Below, piece after piece: positions 49,591 through 58,224 of a stretch of DNA of 64,000 bases. The notes below the pieces were generated by a model. That model was not told the DNA's origin, searched no databases, and saw nothing but the letters and a program-made list of their open reading frames with translations. A program made the position numbers and the translations under genes. The DNA is from Gracilimonas sp. (GTDB taxonomy: Bacteria; Bacteroidota; Rhodothermia; Balneolales; Balneolaceae): NCBI RefSeq assembly GCF_017641085.1, contig NZ_JAEPPI010000002.1, forward strand, positions 248,001 to 312,000, written 5' to 3'. Position 1 is the first letter of the stretch, and each line of letters begins with the position of its first letter.

Positions 49591-50505
49591 ATGACTACCA
49601 TTCGTTTCTCCCACACCCTACTCATACTCATTATCCTCATGCTTACAGGCTGCCAGACCGATAAACTGGAACGCATTTCTTACACCAGTCAGGTTGCCGG
49701 CGAGGAACGGGACTTTTACCTGTATCTTCCTAACGGTTATGAAGTGTCAGACAAAAACTGGCCGGTAATGATGTTTCTTCATGGAAACGGAGAACGAGGC
49801 AATGGAAAAGATGAGCTCGGTTTTGTACTGATGCACGGCCCATTAAAAGAAGCATGGATTCATAAAAGAGACCTGCCATTTATTATCATTTCTCCACAAC
49901 TGCATATGTTTGGGATGGATGAAAGCGTTTCATATCTGCAAAATCGTGATACCACTTCTATCCCAAAAAGAATGGAGGAAGGAATTCCCGAACGAACACC
50001 TATTGCACCTACTTCCGAGACTATGAATGGAGATGAAAGTGAGCTCCCCGATTATATTACTTTACCAAATGGCTGGGAGCGGGTAGAAGAGGATCTCATC
50101 GGGATGATTGACTATGTGATTGAAAATTACCGGGCAGATTCGAGTCGGATATATTTAACCGGCTTGAGCTACGGAGGCTTTGGCACCTGGTATTTGGCAA
50201 GTGCTTATCCCGAACGATTTGCTGCTATCGCTCCGGTAGTAGGTTGGGGACATCCCGATTTAATGGCTCCTGTCGCCGAACATGAAATACCGGTCTGGGC
50301 ATTTGCCGGTGGAAGGGACCCGGTGGTTCGGGCATCACATTTTTACCCGGGATTGAACAGGCTGGAAGAGTTAGGGCACACGAATGTCCGGTTCACAAAT
50401 CATGAAGACCTCGGGCATGACACCTGGAAGCGAGTTTATCGTGGGGGTGATTTGTACACCTGGTTTTTAACCCATCACCTTAATGCAGACTCTCTGGATC
50501 AATGA
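49591..50505 (+). CDS. Esterase/phospholipase-like alpha/beta hydrolase lipoprotein
   Basis: A 304-residue protein with a signal peptide and lipobox LTGC (start ATG 49591). The hydrolase domain has MFLHGNGERG (oxyanion), GLSYGGFGTWYLA with the nucleophile Ser, and a late DLGHDTW carrying the probable catalytic His. This pattern belongs to the dienelactone-hydrolase/prolyl-oligopeptidase-like esterases, such as feruloyl-esterase-related PHB depolymerases. Substrate unknown. It overlaps the following gene by 4 bp (ATGA). Confidence 0.85.
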   Translation: MTTIRFSHTLLILIILMLTGCQTDKLERISYTSQVAGEERDFYLYLPNGYEVSDKNWPVMMFLHGNGERGNGKDELGFVLMHGPLKEAWIHKRDLPFIIISPQLHMFGMDESVSYLQNRDTTSIPKRMEEGIPERTPIAPTSETMNGDESELPDYITLPNGWERVEEDLIGMIDYVIENYRADSSRIYLTGLSYGGFGTWYLASAYPERFAAIAPVVGWGHPDLMAPVAEHEIPVWAFAGGRDPVVRASHFYPGLNRLEELGHTNVRFTNHEDLGHDTWKRVYRGGDLYTWFLTHHLNADSLDQ

Positions 50506-50882
50506 ATGCGGCAGAAGATTTCATATTGCGGCATGAGGGAAATCAAAAAGAGGTCATGCTCTACTTCCACAACCTGTTAACTTCATTTCCCACGGTATCT
50601 TCTGCCATTAAATACCGCATTCCTTTTTACGACCAAAATACCTGGGTTTGCTACCTCAACCCTCTCAAGAATGGAAAAGTGTCGCTCTGTTTTCTTCGGG
50701 GATATGAACTTTCAAACGAACAAGGATTGCTGGAAAGCAAAGGACGTAAACAAGTACTGAGTGTAGATTTTGGAACGGTTGATGAAATTCCTAAAGACAC
50801 CATCCGGGAAATCATCAACGAGGCTCTTTTTCTTGATGAAACGGTGCCTTACAATCCCAAAGGGAAGCGAATTCAAGAATAA
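50502..50882 (+). CDS. DUF1801-family protein
   Basis: A 126-residue small protein. The pattern AAEDFILRHEGNQKEVMLYF, AIKYRIPFY, and a final TIREIINEALFLDET fits the DUF1801/YdhG-like fold. Function is not known for the family. It is translationally coupled to the upstream esterase by ATGA. Confidence 0.75.
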   Translation: MNAAEDFILRHEGNQKEVMLYFHNLLTSFPTVSSAIKYRIPFYDQNTWVCYLNPLKNGKVSLCFLRGYELSNEQGLLESKGRKQVLSVDFGTVDEIPKDTIREIINEALFLDETVPYNPKGKRIQE

Positions 50883-50895
50883 TCCGGATTTAAGA

Positions 50896-51165
50896 TCAGC
50901 ATATTTTCCCGCTTTTCGGATCTATAAAACACCCATCTCCGCTTAACGACCGCTGCCAGTTTAATTGTGATTCCAAGTCTCTCATCCACCCGGCAATTTC
51001 CTCTTCAGTATGAAACTCCACTCCGTCTTCTTCAATATATGGGAGCTTTATCTGCTCCCCTTCCTCCTCATAGTTCACCTTTTTGAAAGAAATCACGAGG
51101 TTGTTCAGCTGCTGCTCCAGCTGGTCAGATGCCGTATCTTGTCGCTTCCTGTGTAGTTTTATCAT
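50896..51165 (-). CDS. Hypothetical small acidic protein
   Basis: An 89-residue protein. Its middle has KVNYEEEGEQIKLPYIEEDG, then FHTEEEIAGWMRDLESQL and a C-terminus ending with Cys. No membrane segment and no recognised family. The gene is convergent with the DUF1801 gene, 13 bp apart. Confidence 0.55.
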   Translation of the reverse strand: MIKLHRKRQDTASDQLEQQLNNLVISFKKVNYEEEGEQIKLPYIEEDGVEFHTEEEIAGWMRDLESQLNWQRSLSGDGCFIDPKSGKIC

Positions 51166-51315
51166 GGTTCAAATGTTATGAGTTGTGTATTTCAATATAT
51201 GCTGAATCTGTTAATTCACCCTCAGTAAAAAAAGTTTCGCAAGCTTATTGACCCTATTAAAATATTCTAATATATTAACATTAGAAGTTTTTAATATGAA
51301 TCGGACAGGGCTACC

Positions 51316-51714
51316 GTGATTTCACGAAAGGTAATGATTGTTGAAGATGACCCGCTGCTATCTATAGTAGAGAAGAAGCTGGTTACCAAGCTTGGCTATG
51401 AAGTAGTTGGCATGGCCCGCAGTGGAGAAGAAGTCCTCGGGATCATCGCCGACATTAATCCTTCTATACTTTTGATGGACATTCAGCTTTCCGGTGACCT
51501 TGATGGCATTGAAACAGCAAAACAATTGCGTTCCGACCAAATTGATATCCCGGTAATTTTTCTTTCTGGCGATGACAGCCCGATGGTATTGAATCAAGCT
51601 AAAGATGTAGATTACATCGATTTTTTATTGAAGCCTGTAACCAAATCTGATCTGTCTAATTCACTTGGTAAAGCTGAGAACAAGATTAATTCAAAATCTC
51701 AGTACGCAGCATAA
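51316..51714 (+). CDS. CheY-like response regulator (receiver domain only)
   Basis: A 132-residue REC-only protein. Acidic pocket EDD near residue 10-12, phospho-acceptor LLMDIQLSG (Asp near 55), FLSGDD and the conserved Lys in LLKPVTK. There is no output domain, so it works by protein contact or as a phosphorelay carrier. It starts with GTG at 51316. No kinase gene is adjacent. A terminator lies about 70 bp downstream. Confidence 0.88.
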   Translation: MISRKVMIVEDDPLLSIVEKKLVTKLGYEVVGMARSGEEVLGIIADINPSILLMDIQLSGDLDGIETAKQLRSDQIDIPVIFLSGDDSPMVLNQAKDVDYIDFLLKPVTKSDLSNSLGKAENKINSKSQYAA

Positions 51715-51781
51715 GAACTTAGATCAAACAAATACCCATAACCCACATAAAGTAGTTTGACCGCTGCTTTATTGTTTTCCG

Positions 51782-51816
51782 AAGCCGACACATCCTTTTT
51801 GTGTCGGCTTTTTTAT
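51782..51816 (+). terminator. Rho-independent terminator after the response regulator
   Basis: AAGCCGACACA, loop TCCTTTT, TGTGTCGGCTTTTTTATTT, a stem of about 11 bp followed by a T-run on the plus strand. It abuts the convergent YhdH-like stop. Confidence 0.85.
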
Positions 51817-52824
51817 TTATCCCGAGGTTTGATGCTGCACCACTACACGTCCGGCCTGTTTCCCGTCCAATATAGCTTCAATCTCGGGCTTAAGGTTTTC
51901 CAGACCGACTATTCGGGCGAGATCATCCGGTAGTTTTCCGTGGTTCATTCCAGCGATGCTATTCCAAATTTTTAACCGCATCGGCATTTTGCATATGGCG
52001 GAGTCTATGCCCAACAGGCTTACCCCCCTCAGAATAAATGGGTATATATTTGTCTTCAGTTCATGCCCCAAAATATTCCCACAGCAGGCTACCGCTCCGT
52101 CATGATTGGTTTGGCGGATCACCGCATCCAGCATTTCCCCACCAACCGTTTCTATAGCCCCATTCCATTCACTGCTCAGCAAAAAATTCTCGTTTACCCC
52201 GGAAACTTCATCCCGGTGAATGACTTCAGCCGCGCCAAGCTCTTTCAGAAAATCCTCTTTATCTATTTTACCGGTGGCTGCCACAACTTCATATCCTAAT
52301 TGTGAAAGAAAGAAAACGGCAAGTGAACCCACACCACCCGTCGCTCCGGTCACGAGTACTTTTCCGCCCTCCGGCTTGATAAGTTCGCGCTGCAGCCGCT
52401 TCACCCCATACATAGCAGTAAAGCCGGCTGTTCCATACTTCATAGCCATTTCCATATTTAAAGCGGCCGGAAGCTCCACTACCCAATCTTTGGGCACGCG
52501 AATAAGCTCTCCAAATCCACCGGGGGTATTGGAGCCTAAATCACGACCGGTAACCACTATTTTTTGTCCTTCGGAAAACGCGCCGGACCTATCTTCCAAA
52601 ACAACACCCGAAGCATCGATGCCGGGAATGTGTGGGTATTCTCGGGTCACTCCTTTATTACCCGAAGCTGACAGGGCATCTTTATAATTAAGTGATGAAT
52701 AGTGAACTTGAATCAGCACGTCGTGGTCGGGCAAAAAGGTGCGTGGCACGTCCGTTACTGATGACACAAATTCCCCTTTCGATTTCTCTTCTACATAAAA
52801 TGCTCTGAATTTCTCTTCACTCAT
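51817..52824 (-). CDS. YhdH/AcuI-family quinone or acrylyl-CoA reductase
   Basis: A zinc-free medium-chain reductase of 335 residues. Family features are SSLNYKDALSASG near residue 45-57, PHIPGIDASGVV, TGRDLGSNTPGGFGELI and the NADPH motif VTGATGGVGSLAVFFL. Members reduce acrylyl-CoA or other enoyl substrates with NADPH. It is the third gene of a coupled trio (start overlaps the aldehyde dehydrogenase stop by ATGA). The natural substrate here may be an unsaturated aldehyde or acyl-CoA (inference). Confidence 0.9.
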   Translation of the reverse strand: MSEEKFRAFYVEEKSKGEFVSSVTDVPRTFLPDHDVLIQVHYSSLNYKDALSASGNKGVTREYPHIPGIDASGVVLEDRSGAFSEGQKIVVTGRDLGSNTPGGFGELIRVPKDWVVELPAALNMEMAMKYGTAGFTAMYGVKRLQRELIKPEGGKVLVTGATGGVGSLAVFFLSQLGYEVVAATGKIDKEDFLKELGAAEVIHRDEVSGVNENFLLSSEWNGAIETVGGEMLDAVIRQTNHDGAVACCGNILGHELKTNIYPFILRGVSLLGIDSAICKMPMRLKIWNSIAGMNHGKLPDDLARIVGLENLKPEIEAILDGKQAGRVVVQHQTSG

Positions 52825-54188
52825 TTTAATACTCGTTTAATCCACTTTAATTTTCCTTTGTAAGGGGCATACCGAAAAGGGATATCCAGCCAAAATGGTT
52901 TCTTCATAATGCTTTTGGTATGCGAAAATGTATCAAAGCTTTGCTTTCCGTGATACGCACCCATTCCGCTATTGCCAACGCCCCCGAATGGCAGGTGATG
53001 GTTTCCAAGATGAGCAAGCACATCATTTATTGCACCACCCCCAAAGGAGCATTTCTCTGTAATCATCGATTCTGCATCGCTGTCTTTCGAAAACAGGTAC
53101 AGCGACAATGGCTTGCTTTTTGAGTTTACCACATTGATGGCTTCAGGGATTTTTTCGAAGGTCAACACCGGAAGAATGGGGCCAAAAACTTCCTCTTCCA
53201 TTACGCTGCCATCTTCTTTGACATCCACTAAAACCGTCGGCTCAATGTATAGTTCATTCCGGTCTGTTTTGCCCCCACAATAGATCTTTCCATCATCCAG
53301 ATAACCTTCCAGCCGGTCAAAATGTGATTCATTTATTACCCGCGGATAATCAGGGCTCAGCTTCGGGTTCACTCCATAAAAATCCCGAACCGACTCTTTA
53401 AAATGTTCCAGAAACTGAACTTTCACCTTTGACTGAATGAGTAAGTAATCCGGGGCTACACAGGTCTGACCTGCATTCACAAATTTCCCCCAGGCAATGC
53501 GGCGGGCAGCCGTTTCAAGGTCGGCCGTTTCGTCCACAATACAAGGGCTTTTTCCTCCCAGCTCCAGCGTAACGGGCGTCAGGTTCTTTGCCGCCGCCTC
53601 CATCACAATTTGACCAACCCGGGTGCTGCCCGTAAAAAAGATGTAGTCAAAATCCCGGGCAAGTAAATCCTGATTTGTTTCCACTCCGCCTTCCACCACG
53701 GCTACAAACTCCTCTTTGAACCATTTCCCGAGAATTTCTTTGATGGCCGCAGAGGTATGGGGCGTCAACTCAGACGGTTTTATTACCGCCGTATTACCGG
53801 CCGCAATAGCACCCACCAAAGGCAGCAAAGCCAGCTGAACCGGGTAATTCCATGGCGCAATGATAAGAACGGATCCGTAAGGTTCGGCAACTGTATAATT
53901 CTTGGAGGGAAAATTGACCAGAGCGCCTGAGACCTTTTGCGGCTTCGTCCATTTTTTGAGGTTTTTCAGCACATAACTGATCTCATTATGGAGAATGCCG
54001 AGCTCGGTGGCATACATTTCCAGCTCGGGCTTTTTAAAGTCTTTATGCACGGCCTGCATAAATTCTTCCTCGTGTTCGGTGAGGAGCTTTTTCAGCGTTT
54101 GAAGCTGATGTATTCTAAACTCTACCGATTTCGTAGCCCCGGACTTAAAGTAAGTACGCTGACGCTCTAACAATTCTTTTCCGTCCAT
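52821..54188 (-). CDS. Aldehyde dehydrogenase family protein (class 3/fatty-aldehyde-like)
   Basis: NAD(P)-dependent oxidation of aldehydes to acids. The 455-residue product has PWNYPVQL, TGSTRVGQIV, the catalytic Glu in TLELGGKSP, and the nucleophile Cys in NAGQTCVAPDY. The C-terminal FGGVGNSGMGAYHGKQSFDTF block is typical of the class 3/fatty-aldehyde group. A hydrophobic, Lys-rich end (IKRVLK) might touch the membrane. The ATG at 54188 shares its A with the stop of the upstream SDR gene (TGATG). A TTG one codon earlier is less likely. Confidence 0.92.
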   Translation of the reverse strand: MDGKELLERQRTYFKSGATKSVEFRIHQLQTLKKLLTEHEEEFMQAVHKDFKKPELEMYATELGILHNEISYVLKNLKKWTKPQKVSGALVNFPSKNYTVAEPYGSVLIIAPWNYPVQLALLPLVGAIAAGNTAVIKPSELTPHTSAAIKEILGKWFKEEFVAVVEGGVETNQDLLARDFDYIFFTGSTRVGQIVMEAAAKNLTPVTLELGGKSPCIVDETADLETAARRIAWGKFVNAGQTCVAPDYLLIQSKVKVQFLEHFKESVRDFYGVNPKLSPDYPRVINESHFDRLEGYLDDGKIYCGGKTDRNELYIEPTVLVDVKEDGSVMEEEVFGPILPVLTFEKIPEAINVVNSKSKPLSLYLFSKDSDAESMITEKCSFGGGAINDVLAHLGNHHLPFGGVGNSGMGAYHGKQSFDTFSHTKSIMKKPFWLDIPFRYAPYKGKLKWIKRVLK

Positions 54189-55009
54189 CAATGATCTGTT
54201 TTTCTGCCAATAAAAGTATTCATGGAATCATAAACACCAAAAATTTTGCCTGCTACAAAATCGTATAATTTAGCAGGGAGAATTCCCCTTATAAAAGGAG
54301 TTAGTTTTACCATGAATGGTTCTCTGAGCCGTTCTTTTTCCCGCTCTACCGCATCCAGTATTTTGGTTGAAATGTCATCCGGATCGAGCAGGGGCATAAG
54401 TAACGGAGCGGTAACCCCCGCAAACATTCCGGTATTTATGTAGCTGGGCATTACGGTAAGCACATTCACCGGGTCCTCATTTTTCTTAAGCTCCAGATTC
54501 AACGATTCCGACCAGCCCACAGCCGCCCATTTACTGGCTGCATATACTGTCATGCCGGGGTTTGGGGTGAGTCCTGCTGCCGAAGCGATATTGATGATAT
54601 ATCCATATCCGTTCTCAATCATAGCCGGCAAGAAAGCCCGGGCTACATACATCAAACCAAGGCTGTTAATATTCATGGTTTTTTTGATGTGCTCTATCGA
54701 GTGCTCTTCAAACTTTTTACCCACTACAATTCCTGCGTTGTTGAATAACATATCGATGGACCCGTGCTCATCTAAAACTTTTTTTGCCTCTTGCTGAACC
54801 TGCTCAGGGTCACTTACATCCACAACGCCCGTCTCCACAGTATACCCTTGTTTGGAAAGACGTTTTGCGGCGTCAAGCAATTTGTCTTCATTTATATCCC
54901 AAATGATCAATTTACGTGCTTCTCTTTGCAACGATTTTTCCCCCATCAGATAGCCAATACCACTGGCTCCGCCGGTTATTAAAACAATTTTATTTTTAAA
55001 AGAAGACAT
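54188..55009 (-). CDS. Short-chain dehydrogenase/reductase
   Basis: A 273-residue NAD(P)-dependent SDR. The cofactor motif VLITGGASGIGYLMG lies at the N-terminus, then MLFNNAGIVVG (the NNAG block), and the catalytic Ser-Tyr-Lys as IASAAG and YAASKWA. It heads the SDR-ALDH-YhdH operon, whose genes overlap by 1 and 4 bp. The order suggests alcohol to aldehyde to acid steps with a reductase for an unsaturated intermediate, perhaps long-chain alcohols or lipid aldehydes; this is an inference from gene order. Confidence 0.92.
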   Translation of the reverse strand: MSSFKNKIVLITGGASGIGYLMGEKSLQREARKLIIWDINEDKLLDAAKRLSKQGYTVETGVVDVSDPEQVQQEAKKVLDEHGSIDMLFNNAGIVVGKKFEEHSIEHIKKTMNINSLGLMYVARAFLPAMIENGYGYIINIASAAGLTPNPGMTVYAASKWAAVGWSESLNLELKKNEDPVNVLTVMPSYINTGMFAGVTAPLLMPLLDPDDISTKILDAVEREKERLREPFMVKLTPFIRGILPAKLYDFVAGKIFGVYDSMNTFIGRKTDH

Positions 55010-55126
55010 ATAAAAACCGTATCTTTAAAGCTTGAAATTAAACAAATACTGAACGCAAATGTTGTTGCCAATGTGCAAGTGTTCAGGCAAAATTAAAAAT
55101 CAGACTATAAGTCAATTATTCATACA

Positions 55127-56209
55127 ATGAAAAGAATATTATTACTCTTCACCCTTTCAATTTTGTTGGCCTCTTGCCAGCAAGCACCTCAAAAGGTTGC
55201 GCTCAACTGGGAGGAAGCCGAGTCATTACCGATGGGAATTTCCAACAATGCCGTAACAGCTGCTCAGGTTGACGGTGACTGGTTTGTGTACACCTTTCTG
55301 GGACTGGAAGAAGGCAAAACACACGCCGATGTAAGTGATTTCGCTGCAAGATTCGACGTCAATAAAGGAATCTGGGAGCAAATTCCCGGTGTCCCTGACG
55401 GAACCGGCCGGTTAGCCAGCACCACTGAAACCGTAAACGGACAGATTTACATCTTTGGCGGATATACCGTAGCTGAAGATGGTTCTGAAGTATCAACACA
55501 AGAAGTATTCAGGTATGATCCTGATGCTAATTCTTACGAGCAGGTTGCCGACATGCTGCTTCCTGTTGAAGACGCTGTTTCCCTGGTTTACCTAGACCGC
55601 TACATCTACCTGGTTAGCGGATGGAATAACACCAACAACGTTTCGAATGTGCAGGTGTATGATACCCAGACAAATTCATGGTCACACGCCACACCGTACC
55701 CCGGCCCTCCCGTATTTGGGCATTCCGGTGGTATTGTTGGCAACACGATGGTTCTTTCTGACGGTGTTCAAACTGTTGTTGATGAGGGCGAACAGATTTT
55801 CATGATGTCTCCCGGCAGTATCAAAGGTGAGATTAACGCCGAGAACCCGGAAGAAATTAACTGGACACGCATCAAACAGCACCCGGGGCAGGCACGCTAC
55901 CGTATGGCGGCTGTCGGTGTATCATCTCCGGTAGAAATGGTTGTGTTTGTGGGCGGATCAACCAACCCCTATAACTACAACGGAATTGGCTATAATGCCA
56001 AACCCGCATTCGCTGAAAGTACCGTTTTCGCCTATCGTTTGGATACCGAAGCGTGGGTTGAGTTAGGTGAAATGCCAACGGCCAGCATGGATCACCGCAG
56101 CATTGCCAGAGCAGGTGACGAGTTTTACCTGGTTGGCGGAATGGTTAACGACCAACGGGTAACCGACATGGTTCAGAAATTCACCGTTGAGCTGGAAGCA
56201 GCCAACTGA
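55127..56209 (+). CDS. Kelch-repeat lipoprotein
   Basis: A 360-residue extracytoplasmic protein with lipobox LLASC (Cys at about 17). Repeats of the Kelch type are visible: VNGQIYIFGGYT, DRYIYLVSGWNN, EFYLVGGMVND, each followed by a distal Trp. This predicts a beta-propeller of about six blades. Such proteins bind ligands or proteins, and some are sialic-acid-related mutarotases; no catalytic residues are asserted here. Followed by a terminator. Confidence 0.85.
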   Translation: MKRILLLFTLSILLASCQQAPQKVALNWEEAESLPMGISNNAVTAAQVDGDWFVYTFLGLEEGKTHADVSDFAARFDVNKGIWEQIPGVPDGTGRLASTTETVNGQIYIFGGYTVAEDGSEVSTQEVFRYDPDANSYEQVADMLLPVEDAVSLVYLDRYIYLVSGWNNTNNVSNVQVYDTQTNSWSHATPYPGPPVFGHSGGIVGNTMVLSDGVQTVVDEGEQIFMMSPGSIKGEINAENPEEINWTRIKQHPGQARYRMAAVGVSSPVEMVVFVGGSTNPYNYNGIGYNAKPAFAESTVFAYRLDTEAWVELGEMPTASMDHRSIARAGDEFYLVGGMVNDQRVTDMVQKFTVELEAAN

Positions 56210-56233
56210 TCCGAATCTTTTTTTACTTTACCA

Positions 56234-56266
56234 AAGCGAAAGGCGTAACTGCCTTTCGCTTTTTTA
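56234..56266 (+). terminator. Rho-independent terminator after Kelch gene
   Basis: AAGCGAAAGGC, GTAACT loop, GCCTTTCGCTTTTTT, a 10-11 bp stem and T-run. Confidence 0.9.
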
Positions 56267-56335
56267 TTGAATCATTTTCTGAAGTATCTTAACGCTTTCA
56301 CATCAGCACAAATAGAAAGACATAAATATCCTCAC

Positions 56336-57997
56336 ATGACTATGAAATCATTATATCTGTTCATCGCTTCTCTGATCCTCCTTGGTGCCTGCAGTTCTTC
56401 CCCGGCGGACCAAGCCGCAAATAGCATAACCAAAGATTCCTTACTCAGACATATTGAAACGCTTTCTTCGGATGACTTTATGGGACGGGCAACCGGAACG
56501 GAAGGTGAGCAAATGACCGTGGATTACCTGATTTCAGAATTTGAAGACATGGGCGCTGAGCCTGCAGCGGAAGGTAACAGTTATACCCAGGAATTCCCGC
56601 TGTTGGGACAAAGCACTTCCAATGCGGAAATGTCGGTGCGTACAGACGGACGTACTCCTTTCGCCCTTCAGTATTATGATGAGTTTATGGCCTGGCCGGC
56701 AAATCAGGCTGAGGAAGTAGATGTACGCAATGCTGAACTGGTATATGTAGGATATGGAATCCAGGCCCCGGAAGAAGAGTGGGATGATTTTAAAGGCGTT
56801 GATGTAGAAGGCAAGATTTTAGTCATCAAAAACAACGACCCGGAATTTTCTCCTGGTGTTTTTGCCGGAAAAACCCGGCTTTACTATGGCCGTTATTCCT
56901 ATAAGTATGAAAAAGCAAAAGAGATGGGAGCACTGGGAGCCATAATTATACACACTACCGAAACAGCCGGATATGGCTGGAATGTAGTTGCTAATGGATG
57001 GAGCCGCGAGCGTTTTTATCTGAAAGGAGAAGGCGATGCTTCTGCTTCTCCAACCAAATTCAATGGCTGGCTTACTCAGGAAGCAAGTCGCCTGTTGTTT
57101 GAAGAAGCCGGATTGAATTTAGCCGAACAGATGGATGCCGCCGACAGCCGGGACTTTGAACCGGTCGAGCTTTCCGGCGTTCGCATGAATGTGAGCATGG
57201 ACGCTGATTACCGGGAAATTGAATCTCAAAACGTAATCGCTAAAGTGGAAGGAAGCGACCCTGAGCTCAAAGATGAATACCTGGTCCTCACCGCCCACCT
57301 CGATCACCTTGGAGTAACAACTCCCGTTGAAGGCGATTCAATCAACAACGGAGCTTCCGATAATGCTGCGGGAGTAAGTGCCCTGCTGGAAATGATGGAA
57401 GCCTACAAATCTATACAGCCTGTTCTAAAGCGAAGTGTGCTGGCCCTGGTTGTGAGCGCTGAAGAAGTTGGGCTGCTGGGTTCCCAATACTGGGCAGAGA
57501 ACCCAACCGTTGAGCCGGGCAAGGTTACCGCAAACATTAACCTGGACGGGATGAATGTGTATGGCAAAACCCGCGATGTTGTGGTAGTGGGATACGGGAG
57601 AACTTCGCTGAGTGATTTGCTGGAAGAAGAAGCCCGGCAGCAAGGCCGAACCATAAAACCGGATCCATATCCTGAGCGCGGCTACTTCTATCGATCCGAT
57701 CACTTTAACATGGCCAAGGTTGGTATCCCGGCAATCTTTCCCAATCCCGGAACGGAATACATTGACAAGGGGGATAACTTTCTGGCTGTTCGCGACAGTG
57801 TAGCTGATGCCAATTACCATACCGTAAACGATGAGATCAACGAGTATTGGGATTTAAGCGGTGCCGAAATTGACACCCGCCTGTTTTTTATGACCGGCTT
57901 CCGGGCTCTTAATTCTGAGAACCTGCAAAGCTGGGATTCCGGCGATGAGTTTGAAGCCACCCGGCTTCGCATGCTTGAGCGGGTTCAAGGACAATAG
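56336..57997 (+). CDS. M28-family zinc aminopeptidase lipoprotein with PA domain
   Basis: A 553-residue secreted peptidase. The start is ATG 56336 (or 56342) before a signal peptide with lipobox LLGAC. Residues of about 90-250 form a PA-type lid domain (VYVGYGIQAP, VDVEGKILVIK). The M28 catalytic part has the zinc ligands in TAHLDHLG, NGASDNAAG, the general-base VSAEEVGLLGS, NLDGMN and the last His in FYRSDHFNMA. Two-zinc aminopeptidase activity in the periplasm or at the surface is expected. Confidence 0.93.
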   Translation: MTMKSLYLFIASLILLGACSSSPADQAANSITKDSLLRHIETLSSDDFMGRATGTEGEQMTVDYLISEFEDMGAEPAAEGNSYTQEFPLLGQSTSNAEMSVRTDGRTPFALQYYDEFMAWPANQAEEVDVRNAELVYVGYGIQAPEEEWDDFKGVDVEGKILVIKNNDPEFSPGVFAGKTRLYYGRYSYKYEKAKEMGALGAIIIHTTETAGYGWNVVANGWSRERFYLKGEGDASASPTKFNGWLTQEASRLLFEEAGLNLAEQMDAADSRDFEPVELSGVRMNVSMDADYREIESQNVIAKVEGSDPELKDEYLVLTAHLDHLGVTTPVEGDSINNGASDNAAGVSALLEMMEAYKSIQPVLKRSVLALVVSAEEVGLLGSQYWAENPTVEPGKVTANINLDGMNVYGKTRDVVVVGYGRTSLSDLLEEEARQQGRTIKPDPYPERGYFYRSDHFNMAKVGIPAIFPNPGTEYIDKGDNFLAVRDSVADANYHTVNDEINEYWDLSGAEIDTRLFFMTGFRALNSENLQSWDSGDEFEATRLRMLERVQGQ

Positions 57998-58018
57998 TGA
58001 CTAAACTGGAATTTACAC

Positions 58019-58040
58019 GGGGTTTAGTTCGCTAAACCCC
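58019..58040 (+). terminator. Stable UUCG hairpin, possible terminator of M28 gene
   Basis: GGGGTTTAG-TTCG-CTAAACCCC: a perfect 9-bp stem with a UUCG tetraloop 22 bp after the M28 stop. No T-run follows, so it may stabilise the mRNA end or act with other factors. Confidence 0.45.
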
Positions 58041-58224
58041 GAAATCCTTCATTCCAAATTTTCCCCGACTCGCTAACCTTGCTCAAATCAATACATTACA
58101 GGCAAGCCCGGCCTGCTTAAATTCAGGGGACTATTTTGTATCTTTAAGCCATTAAAGTTTACTGATTTTATGCCGAAAAACTACTTAACAGTGTTTAGTG
58201 GTGGTGCCTTTAAAATCACAAAAT

